Positions 1 through 7,375 of a stretch of 64,000 nt of DNA are shown here, one piece after another. Origin of the DNA: CAVUPF01 sp963803755. GTDB taxonomy: Bacteria; Actinomycetota; Thermoleophilia; Solirubrobacterales; 70-9. The position numbers and the translations under genes were made by a program. Numbering within the stretch: position 1 is the stretch's first letter; each line of letters begins with the position of its first letter. The stretch lies in NCBI GenBank assembly GCA_963803755.1, contig CAWDNP010000003.1, forward strand, positions 270,260 to 334,259. The letters run 5' to 3'. The notes under the pieces are model-generated. The model made no database searches. It was not told the DNA's origin and worked only from the letters and a program-made list of their open reading frames with translations.

Positions 1-1537
1 GCTCTCGCTCGAACTCGGCGCGCTCCTCAGCGAGCTTCTCGGTTGCCGAGTCCGCGAGCTCAGCGGCAGCGGTCACCTTGGACAGGCGCTCCTCTAGCGC
101 GGTGATCTGCTCCCGCGCCACGGTGAGCTCGCTTTCTCGCTCCTGCTCTCGCTCGGCGCTTTGCTCCTGCTCTCGCTCGAACTCGGCGCGCTCCTCAGCG
201 AGCTTCTCGGTTGCCGAGTCCGCGAGCTCAGCGGCAGCGGTCACCTTGGACAGGCGCTCCTCTAGCGCGGTGATCTGCTCCCGCGCCACGGTGAGCTCGC
301 TTTCTCGCTCCTGCTCTCGCTCGGCGCTTTGCTCCTGCTCTCGCTCGAACTCGGCGCGCTCCTCAGCGAGCTTCTCGGTTGCCGAGTCCGCGAGCTCAGC
401 GGCAGCGGTCACCTTGGACAGGCGCTCCTCTAGCGCGGTGATCTGCTCCCGCGCCACGGTGAGCTCGCTTTCTCGCTCCTGCTCTCGCTCGGCGCTTTGC
501 TCCTGCTCTCGCTCGAACTCGGCGCGCTCCTCAGCGAGCTTCTCGGTTGCCGAGTCCGCGAGCTCAGCGGCAGCGGTCACCTTGGACAGGCGCTCCTCTA
601 GCGCGGTGATCTGCTCCCGCGCCACGGTGAGCTCGCTTTCTCGCTCCTGCTCTCGCTCGGCGCTTTGCTCCTGCTCTCGCTCGAACTCGGCGCGCTCCTC
701 AGCGAGCTTCTCGGTTGCCGAGTCCGCGAGCTCAGCGGCAGCGGTCACCTTGGACAGGCGCTCCTCTAGCGCGGTGATCTGCTCCCGCGCCACGGTGAGC
801 TCGCTTTCTCGCTCCTGCTCTCGCTCGGCGCTTTGCTCCTGCTCTCGCTCGAACTCGGCGCGCTCCTCAGCGAGCTTCTCGGTTGCCGAGTCCGCGAGCT
901 CAGCGGCAGCGGTCACCTTGGACAGGCGCTCCTCTAGCGCGGTGATCTGCTCCCGCGCCACGGTGAGCTCGCTTTCTCGCTCCTGCTCTCGCTCGGCGCT
1001 TTGCTCCTGCTCTCGCTCGAACTCGGCGCGCTCCTCAGCGAGCTTCTCGGTTGCCGAGTCCGCGAGCTCAGCGGCAGCGGTCACCTTGGACAGGCGCTCC
1101 TCTAGCGCGGTGATCTGCTCCCGCGCCACGGTGAGCTCGCTTTCTCGCTCCTGCTCTCGCTCGGCGCTTTGCTCCTGCTCTCGCTCGAACTCGGCGCGCT
1201 CCTCAGCGAGCTTCTCGGTTGCCGAGTCCGCGAGCTCAGCGGCAGCGGTCACCTTGGACAGGCGCTCCTCTAGCGCGGTGATCTGCTCCCGCGCCACGGT
1301 GAGCTCGCTTTCTCGCTCCTGCTCTCGCTCGGCGCTTTGCTCCTGCTCTCGCTCGAACTCGGCGCGCTCCTCAGCGAGCTTCTCGGTTGCCGAGTCCGCG
1401 AGCTCAGCGGCAGCGGTCACCTTGGACAGGCGCTCCTCTAGCGCGGTGATCTGCTCCCGCGCCACGGTGAGCTCGCTTTCTCGCTCCTGCTCTCGCTCGG
1501 CGCTTTGCTCCTGCTCTCGCTCGAACTCGGCGCGCTC
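1..1537. repeat. Perfect 168-bp tandem repeat, at least 9.1 copies
   Basis: A 168-bp unit recurs with starts at 1, 169, 337, 505, 673, 841, 1009, 1177, 1345 and 1513, and diverges after about 1537. The copies look identical to each other, which indicates recent expansion or homogenisation. It is coding in the minus direction (56 codons per unit) and keeps the frame, so copy number could change by recombination without breaking the protein. The plus strand is also open across it, as a serine/arginine-rich translation, but that is a by-product of the repeat. The array continues beyond the left edge, so the true copy number is unknown. Confidence 0.97.
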
Positions 1538-2134
1538 GTTGGTCAGCGCCGCCGCTGCCTGCTGTGGTTGAGGCGCAGCCATTGACTCTGGCTGCTCTGT
1601 CACTGGCGGGGGCGCCTGCTCAGGGAGGCTCTCGATCAGACTCTGTATTTGGGTCCCAGTGGCGATTACGGGTCGGACTTCGTTCCGCGTCATCACCTCG
1701 ATGTCGCTGATTCCCAACATGTCGAAAGGGTCCTCGATCGCGACGACCAACGCTCCGTCGGTGGCAAAAGCGATCGGCACAGCCGTATAGCGAGCTGCGG
1801 TGGACTTGTCGATCAGACCGGCTGCCTGCAGATCGACCTCGAACTGGTCGAGATCAACGTGGTCGAGGCAGTTTCGCTCGGCCACTGCGAGCGAGAGCTG
1901 CCACTCATCGATGGCGCCGTTATCGAGTAAGTGGCGCTCGGGAGTCTTCGCGGAAAGGCGGGTTGCCTCAACGGCTTCCTCAACGGAGTCGTGATCGGCG
2001 AAGCCGAGCTCGGCAATGACATCTGTAAGGTAGGCCCCTTGGCGATCGGGGTTGGATGGAGCGATGATGCCAGGCGCATCCGGCGGCATCCCCGCGACGC
2101 TCAAGCGAGGGTTGCTGGCGGTGGTCTCGCTCAT
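1..2134 (-). CDS. MshEN-domain protein with long perfect-repeat coiled coil (partial, runs off left edge)
   Basis: The minus strand is open from an ATG at 2134 to the window edge. Residues about 34-170 form an MshEN (T2SSE_N) domain, collinear with the N-terminus of the PilB at 7376; both share patterns such as LLDNGAIDEWQLSLAVAER versus LLEEGAISGDQLSRAIAER. A Pro/Gln-rich linker (about 171-199) follows. From residue 200 (base 1537) onward the protein is a 56-residue unit repeated without visible change at least nine times. The unit is rich in Glu, Gln and Arg, and 56 is exactly eight heptads, so one coiled-coil register (I/L/A at a and d) is kept throughout. No ATPase domain is seen in the visible part. 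MshEN domains in some families bind c-di-GMP. A rod-like scaffold or sensor for the pilus is my inference; the C-terminus is outside the window. The start lies 5 bp after the upstream gene's likely stop. Confidence 0.85.
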   Translation of the reverse strand, partial: MSETTASNPRLSVAGMPPDAPGIIAPSNPDRQGAYLTDVIAELGFADHDSVEEAVEATRLSAKTPERHLLDNGAIDEWQLSLAVAERNCLDHVDLDQFEVDLQAAGLIDKSTAARYTAVPIAFATDGALVVAIEDPFDMLGISDIEVMTRNEVRPVIATGTQIQSLIESLPEQAPPPVTEQPESMAAPQPQQAAAALTNERAEFEREQEQSAEREQERESELTVAREQITALEERLSKVTAAAELADSATEKLAEERAEFEREQEQSAEREQERESELTVAREQITALEERLSKVTAAAELADSATEKLAEERAEFEREQEQSAEREQERESELTVAREQITALEERLSKVTAAAELADSATEKLAEERAEFEREQEQSAEREQERESELTVAREQITALEERLSKVTAAAELADSATEKLAEERAEFEREQEQSAEREQERESELTVAREQITALEERLSKVTAAAELADSATEKLAEERAEFEREQEQSAEREQERESELTVAREQITALEERLSKVTAAAELADSATEKLAEERAEFEREQEQSAEREQERESELTVAREQITALEERLSKVTAAAELADSATEKLAEERAEFEREQEQSAEREQERESELTVAREQITALEERLSKVTAAAELADSATEKLAEERAEFEREQEQSAEREQERESELTVAREQITALEERLSKVTAAAELADSATEKLAEERAEFERE

Positions 2135-2139
2135 CCGCC

Positions 2140-3130
2140 TCACCCCCCGGTCGGCTGCGTGGGCATGTGATGCTGCTCTGACGCTCGGGCAGCAGCTTCT
2201 GCCAGCATGAACGCCTCTTCGGGAGAACGGCGTCCCGGCCAGCACTTGCACGCCATTGAAGAGTTCGATCCGCGGGCCGCTCCCTTCCGTTACGCGCCGG
2301 AGGGCCGCTTGGACGCGCTCAACGAAGTCGGGAGCGTGCTCCAGGCGAGCGCCAACCAGAATCGCGGCGACGGTCGCCTCACCGACGCGACCAAGGCGAT
2401 CCGTCCTCCGGGCATTCGCTTGCAGCATCTCAGCGACGATCTTCATTGCCAGTTTGCTCTTCGGATCGCCATTGAGAGACTGATCGGAATCTGCACGGAT
2501 CCGGAAGGTAACGAGCACTGACTCGACGGTTCCCCGGCTCGTCAACGCCCACTCGTGGTCGAGTAGGCTGAGGAAACTGTCGCGGTTGGGGAGGCCGGTG
2601 TCTGCATCGATCTTCGCATCCGCGGACGAGCTTCTTCGAAGCCGTCCGAGTTCAGCCCGGCGCTCAACGCTCTCCCATTCGTGGCTCAGCAGCCGCGCGG
2701 CAATGCCGAGCATCGCCTCGTGATCGCAGCCGTAAACATCGACGCCCGAGTCTAAGGCGGAGAGGATGCCAACGATCCTGCCGTCGCTCACCTCTAGCGG
2801 CATTCCCAGGCTCGCTCCTGCACCCAGCGATTGGAGGTACTCGCAATCAAGCTCGGCGGTTGGCAAGGGATCCTGGTTGCTCGGGTGTGGGCCAGTGCCG
2901 TTTGCGCGAGCCTTCAGCGGCAAGACAGTGCCCTTGCCGATCCCATTCACGCCGGCACCCCGCACCTCGATTACCCGGCAGCCTTGCTCGTTTGGTTCGA
3001 GCCGACCCAGGACGATGACGCCGGGGATGACGTCGGCTATTGCGCTCAGCACAGGCTCCACAGCATCCGAGAAATTGCGGAAACGAGGATGGCCGAGGCG
3101 GATCAGAGTCTTGGCCTCAATGCTCTCCAT
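2140..3130 (-). CDS. GAF plus degenerate GGDEF-domain protein (one frameshift)
   Basis: The reading starts at an ATG at 3130, preceded by a weak AGGGA. Residues about 1-150 resemble a GAF sensor domain. A GGDEF-like domain follows, with the typical entry motif DADTGLPNRDSF. Where an active cyclase has RxGGDEF this protein has GRVGEATVAAIL, so cyclase activity is unlikely. Near 2221 (a GGG run on the plus strand) the frame must shift by one base to give a normal GGDEF end (EEAFMLAEAAARASEQHH) with a TGA at 2142-2140. Without the shift the frame stays open straight into the MshEN repeat gene, which begins at 2134. Either there is one indel, or a longer fused protein is made. The two genes form one transcription unit. 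A role as a nucleotide or ligand sensor upstream of the repeat protein is inferred. Confidence 0.7.
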
Positions 3131-3181
3131 GCTGTCCCTATCGGATGGTGATCGAAATATCCTGAGGGTGGGTTGAGTGCA

Positions 3182-3209
3182 GCCCGGAGACCGAAGGGTC
3201 TCACCGGGC
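3182..3209 (-). terminator. Possible hairpin at the yihY 3' end
   Basis: Arms GCCCGGAGACC and GGTCT-CA-CCGGGC can pair with a two-base bulge and overlap the stop codon of the YihY-type gene. No clear T run follows in the minus direction, so termination is uncertain. Confidence 0.3.
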
Positions 3210-4124
3210 AGTTTCCCCGCCGCAATCTGCGCAGCCGCCCCTCGTCTTTGCCTCTCCGTAGGGCATCTCGCCGGTGGCTTGCAGCTCATAGCGCAGCGAA
3301 TTGATCACCGCGCCGGACATCAGCGCCAGGCTCAGTAGGTAGAACCAGAGCAGGGCGATGAGGACGAAGCCGAGGGTGGAGCCAAGGCGGGAGAGGCTGG
3401 AGACGTTGTTCAAATAGATCGGGAAGAGCCAGTTGGCGAGGCCCGCCGTGACCGTGACGAAGAGCGCCCCCGGCCAGACTGCCCGCCAAGGCATGTGCCC
3501 TTTCGGCACCGCCCAAAAGATCACGCAGCAGATCCCGAAGGTGATCAACAGTGCCACGCCGAGCAGCAGCACCGTGTCGATCGCCCTGATGTGGGAGAGC
3601 CCGAAGGGGAGGCGGTCGGTGCCCGAGGCGACGGCGCTCTCGAACGCGGGCAGGAAGATGCTCGCGGCGATGAAGAGGATGACGACGGCGAGCATCATGA
3701 AGGAGAAACGCTTTTGCTCGACCCAACTGCGGCACTCGACGTGGTAGATGTGGCAGAAGGCGGTGTCCATCGCGCCCCAGAAGGAGGCGCCGATCCACAG
3801 CGAGCCGAAGAAAGCGGCAATCCCGATCGTCGTCGAGTTGTCCACGATCCGGTTGAGCACGTCAGTCAGGGTTCCCTGATCAACGTTGGGGAAGAGGCGC
3901 TGGAGGTCGCCCAGGACGCTGGTCTCGACGCCGCCGATCTTCAGTACCTGGCCGAAGACAAAGAGGACCAGCAGGGCGAAGGGGAAGACCGCCAGCATCA
4001 GGTTGTAGGCGACCATCGCCGAGAGCCCGGTGACGTTCTCGCGGTAGGCGCGCTGCCAGAAGGCGCGGAGCCAGGGGTGGGGATGGCGCATCGAATTTGG
4101 CATTGACTTCACAAACTGAAGCAA
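3201..4124 (-). CDS. YihY/BrkB-family inner membrane protein
   Basis: A 307-residue protein with about six hydrophobic membrane segments (roughly residues 33-60, 98-122, 138-165, 183-210, 220-243, 247-275). The early motif LSAMVAYNLMLAVFPFALL matches the YihY/BrkB family, once misnamed ribonuclease BN. The function of the family is not settled; some members have been linked to envelope or transport roles. The C-terminus is short, soluble and contains a CADC motif. It is divergent from the sigma factor gene, with 178 bp between them. Nothing suggests truncation. Confidence 0.88.
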   Translation of the reverse strand: MLQFVKSMPNSMRHPHPWLRAFWQRAYRENVTGLSAMVAYNLMLAVFPFALLVLFVFGQVLKIGGVETSVLGDLQRLFPNVDQGTLTDVLNRIVDNSTTIGIAAFFGSLWIGASFWGAMDTAFCHIYHVECRSWVEQKRFSFMMLAVVILFIAASIFLPAFESAVASGTDRLPFGLSHIRAIDTVLLLGVALLITFGICCVIFWAVPKGHMPWRAVWPGALFVTVTAGLANWLFPIYLNNVSSLSRLGSTLGFVLIALLWFYLLSLALMSGAVINSLRYELQATGEMPYGEAKTRGGCADCGGETAR

Positions 4125-4155
4125 CTACCATACGAACAGACGTTTGAGACAGACC

Positions 4156-4179
4156 GCAATGCCCGTTCTGGGGCATTGC
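4156..4179. other. 9-bp hairpin in the yihY-rpoD intergenic region
   Basis: GCAATGCCC and GGGCATTGC form a perfect inverted repeat around a six-base loop, between the divergent yihY and rpoD starts. It sits about 125 bp ahead of the sigma factor start. It could be a leader structure of rpoD or an operator; there is no T run to support a terminator. Confidence 0.4.
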
Positions 4180-4302
4180 AGTGCTTACCTTCGCGGACCA
4201 CCTCGCCGGTCCGCTTTTTGTCGGCCGCCGCGACTTTGTGTGCCCGGCCGCATTTCAGTTGCAGGACTAAACCATCTAGCGCAAGGGAATGGGTAGAGAC
4301 GG

Positions 4303-5409
4303 ATGCTGGTAGCAGAGCTTCAAGAGATGGAGGAGGTCAAAGGCCTCATCACACGCGGGCAGCAGCTCGGCGTGCTCACCTTCGGTGACGTCGCATCGGC
4401 GGTCTCCGAGGTCGACCTAGACGAGTCCGACGTCGAGGACCTCTACGGGCACCTCGAGAAGTCGGGGATCGAGCTGGTCGAGGACATGGACCCGGCCCAG
4501 AAAGCCGCGGCCGACGCGATGCCGGTCGACACTGGCAAAAAAGGCCGGCGGCGCCAGAAACAGGCGCTCGACCTGAAGCCGGACATGACCACCGACTCCC
4601 TGCAGTTGTTCCTCAAGGATATCGGCAAGGTGCGGTTGCTGACCGCCCAGGAGGAGGTCGAACTGGCGAAGCGGATCGAGCGCGGCGACCTTGACGCGAA
4701 GCAGAAAATGGTCGAGTCCAACCTGCGCCTCGTCGTCTCGATCGCCAAGAACTACCGCAACCAGGGGCTGCCCTTCCTCGACCTAATCCAGGAGGGGACG
4801 CTGGGTCTGGTCCGCGCCGCGGAGAAGTTCGACTACCGCAAGGGGTTCAAGTTCTCCACCTATGCGACCTGGTGGATCCGCCAGGCGATCGCCCGCGCGC
4901 TCGCCGACAAGGCCCGGACGATTCGCATCCCGGTCCACGTGGTCGAGAAGCTGAACAAGATCGGCCGCGCCGAGCGCAAGCTGGTCACCGAGCTGGGCCG
5001 CGAGCCCACCCCGGAGGAGATCGCCGAGGTGACCGGGATCGACCCGGAGGAGGTCGACTCGATCAAGCGCTCCGCGCAGGCCCCGGTCTCCCTCGAGAAG
5101 CCGGTCGGCGATGAGGAGGAGTCCGAGTTCGGCCAGTTCATTGCCGATGAGAAGGCCGAGTCCCCGTTCGACCGGGCGGCCGACCTGCTCACCAAGGAGG
5201 CGCTGAAGGAGGCGCTTGAGAACCTCTCCTACCGCGAGCGCCGCGTGCTGGAGCTGCGATACGGGCTCGGCGGCGAGCACCCGCGCACCCTGGACGAGGT
5301 GGGTCGGACCTTCAACGTGACCCGCGAGCGGATTCGCCAGATCGAGAACCAGAGCCTGAAGAAGCTGCAGTCGCTGGGCGAGGCCCAGAAACTGCGAGAG
5401 GTCGCCTGA
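4303..5409 (+). CDS. rpoD: Primary sigma factor RpoD/SigA
   Basis: A 368-residue sigma-70 factor that directs RNA polymerase to housekeeping promoters. Residues about 12-62 look like region 1.1. Region 1.2 starts near residue 98. Region 2 (about 138-210) contains NLRLVVSIAKNYRNQGLPFL and the -10 recognition stretch STYATWWIRQAIARAL. Region 3 follows, and region 4 with its helix-turn-helix (TLDEVGRTFNVTRERIRQIE) lies at about 305-365. All core regions are present and the length is normal for an actinobacterial primary sigma factor. It is not overlapped by the pilus operon, which starts about 100 bp downstream. Confidence 0.97.
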   Translation: MLVAELQEMEEVKGLITRGQQLGVLTFGDVASAVSEVDLDESDVEDLYGHLEKSGIELVEDMDPAQKAAADAMPVDTGKKGRRRQKQALDLKPDMTTDSLQLFLKDIGKVRLLTAQEEVELAKRIERGDLDAKQKMVESNLRLVVSIAKNYRNQGLPFLDLIQEGTLGLVRAAEKFDYRKGFKFSTYATWWIRQAIARALADKARTIRIPVHVVEKLNKIGRAERKLVTELGREPTPEEIAEVTGIDPEEVDSIKRSAQAPVSLEKPVGDEEESEFGQFIADEKAESPFDRAADLLTKEALKEALENLSYRERRVLELRYGLGGEHPRTLDEVGRTFNVTRERIRQIENQSLKKLQSLGEAQKLREVA

Positions 5410-5511
5410 GGCAACGCCCTCGTCCTGGTCTGCTGAACCACGCCCGCTCAGCGCGTCCAGCGATATCCGTCGGTATTAAGGCAACAAACATCCTGGCCGA
5501 TATAGGTCGGG

Positions 5512-6629
5512 ATGTTCGACATCGACTCAGCTCTGAGCACGCTCGTTGAGCGGCAGGGGTCTGACCTTCACATCAAGGTCAGCTCGCCGCCGATCTTACG
5601 CGTCCACGGCCAGCTCTCCTACCTCGAGGGGCACCAGCCTCTCACGGCTGAGGACACAGAGAAGGCGTTCCACGACATCGCCGAGGTGCGCTCGCTAACC
5701 GAGTTCGAGGAGGACGGCGAGGCCGATTACTCCTACGCGATCCCGGGTGTTGCCCGCTTTCGCGTCAATACCTTCAGACAGCGCGGTTCGATTTCGATCG
5801 CCTGCCGCGCCATTCCTTTCGAGATCCGCTCGATTGACCAGCTCGGTCTGCCCGATGTGGTCCGCTCGATGGCCGAGGAGTCGCGGGGGATCATTCTCGT
5901 CACCGGCACGACCGGCTCGGGCAAGTCGACCACCTTGGCGGCGATGATCGACCACATCAATCAGACTCGGGCGCGGCATATCGTCACGCTTGAGGACCCG
6001 ATCGAGTACCTGCATGCCGACAAACTCTCGATCGTCAATCAGCGCGAGGTGGGCGCGGACACCAAGAGCTTTGGCCGGGCAATGCGGCGAGTCCTTCGTC
6101 AGGACCCCGACGTGATCTTGATCGGGGAGATGCGTGACGAGGAGACGGTGCGTACGGCGCTCTCTGCTGCGGAGACCGGCCACCTGGTCCTCTCCACGGT
6201 CCACACCCTGGACGCGACCGAGACGATCAACCGGATCATCGATTTCTTCCCCCCCACCTCCAGCAGCAGTCGCGGATGATGCTCTCCTCGACACTGAGAG
6301 GGGCGATCGCCCAGCGACTGGTGCCCGATATGACCGGCGCTGGACGGGTCGCCGCGGCGGAGGTGATGGTCGTCACCGGTCGCATCCAGGATCTGATTCT
6401 CAATCCCGAGGAAACCGGCAAGATCACCGAGGTAATCGCAGAGGGCGAGTACTACGGAATGCGAACCTTCGACCAGTCGCTGCTCGACTACGTGATGGAG
6501 GGCCGCGTCTCCGAGCAGGTGGCTCTGGAGTACGCCTCCAGCCCCCACGATTTCAGGCTGATGCTGGCGGCCAGAGGACAGCGGGCGAGCGGCATTGAGC
6601 AGCTCGAAGAGGAGCCGGTGCGCCAATGA
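5512..6629 (+). CDS. pilT: PilT-family pilus retraction ATPase, copy 1 (frameshifted)
   Basis: Hexameric ATPase that powers pilus retraction. The N-terminal half shows the PilT PAS-like domain, Walker A GTTGSGKSTT near residue 132, and Walker B with GEMRDEETVRTALSAAETGH. The frame breaks in a run of seven C at 6249-6255: an eighth C would restore FFPPHLQQQSRMMLS and read through to the stop at 6629. The downstream half starts at 6276 in the new frame and carries the normal PilT C-terminus. The start is supported by a purine-rich stretch just before 5512. It is first in the order pilT1, thioredoxin-like, pilB, pilT2, pilC. The indel may be a sequencing error in a homopolymer or a real slippage switch. 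Confidence 0.88.
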
Positions 6630-7366
6630 GGGAGAAGCTGAACAGCAACCCGATTGCCCAGGTCGCCTTGGTTGCAGTCCTCGTCGTCGGGGCCGCGTTA
6701 CTGCTGCTCAAAGGAGGAGGTGGAAGCAGCGAAGAAGCCAAGGCGACGGCTTCGACCACAGCCGGAGCGACCTCTGGTGAATCCTCCGCAAGCCCTGCAG
6801 CCTCTAGCGAATCCACGGGCGCAGAAGCCTCCAGCGCTTCAACTGAAGCTGCGGCCTCCAGCGCTGGCACGAGTGGCGAAGCGGGTGCGGGCGAAGCCGC
6901 CTCTACTGCGCTTCCGGTCTCGATCCCCCACCCGCCGCTACCGGCGGCTGTTTCTGATGCCTACAAAGATCACAAGATAGTTGTCCTGCTTGTTGTTCAT
7001 GCCGCTAGCACCGACGATCGAATCGTGAAGTCGGAGGTTCACCTGCTGAAAGTGCTCCACAAGTTTGTTGTCCCTGCCGCTAGCACCGACGATCGGCCCG
7101 TGAAGTCGGAAGTTGAACTGCTGAAAGTCCTCAACAAGCTTGCGGTTTTCGTCATCCCGGCTAAGCACATCGCTCGTTACGCCGCGATCACGGTTGGGGT
7201 CGAAGTCCAGCAGGTGCCGGCACTGATTGTGATCCGTCCACGCGGCCTCAGCGGAGGCACCCCTCAGGCCTCGGCCAGCTACGGCTTCCAGACTTTGCAG
7301 AGCGCACTTCAGGCGATTATCGATGCCACCTACAAGGGTCCCGAAGTCCCCTATCACCCCCATTGA
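6626..7366 (+). CDS. Membrane-tethered thioredoxin-fold-like protein inside the pilus operon
   Basis: A 246-residue protein overlapping the pilT1 stop by 4 bp (ATGA). It has one N-terminal membrane helix (about 12-28), a Ser/Ala/Thr/Gly-rich linker (about 30-98), then an extracytoplasmic globular domain. That domain ends with VQQVPALIVIRPRG, reminiscent of the cis-proline strand of thioredoxin folds, but no CxxC is present, so redox activity is not expected. Residues about 123-147 and 148-172 are a near-exact duplication caused by a 75-bp tandem repeat. Related proteins in T4P operons are poorly characterised; a role in pilus assembly across the envelope is inferred from position only. Confidence 0.6.
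   Translation: MREKLNSNPIAQVALVAVLVVGAALLLLKGGGGSSEEAKATASTTAGATSGESSASPAASSESTGAEASSASTEAAASSAGTSGEAGAGEAASTALPVSIPHPPLPAAVSDAYKDHKIVVLLVVHAASTDDRIVKSEVHLLKVLHKFVVPAASTDDRPVKSEVELLKVLNKLAVFVIPAKHIARYAAITVGVEVQQVPALIVIRPRGLSGGTPQASASYGFQTLQSALQAIIDATYKGPEVPYHPH
6992..7141 (+). repeat. 75-bp in-frame tandem duplication
   Basis: 6992-7066 and 7067-7141 are two adjacent 25-codon units that differ at several positions. Both contain AASTDDR, VKSEV and LLKVL. The duplication lies inside the globular domain of the thioredoxin-like protein and keeps the frame. The differences show it is older than the 168-bp array at the left edge. Confidence 0.9.
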
Positions 7367-7375
7367 TCTGGTCAA

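Noticed and set aside
1..1537. Repeat array as a possible CRISPR
   Set aside because: Units are contiguous, 168 bp and identical, with no unique spacers.
78..1571. A plus-strand 497-codon Ser/Arg/Cys-rich open frame
   Set aside because: It is the antisense of the coiled-coil repeat. The minus frame continues into a real MshEN domain, while this one has no domain and unlikely composition.
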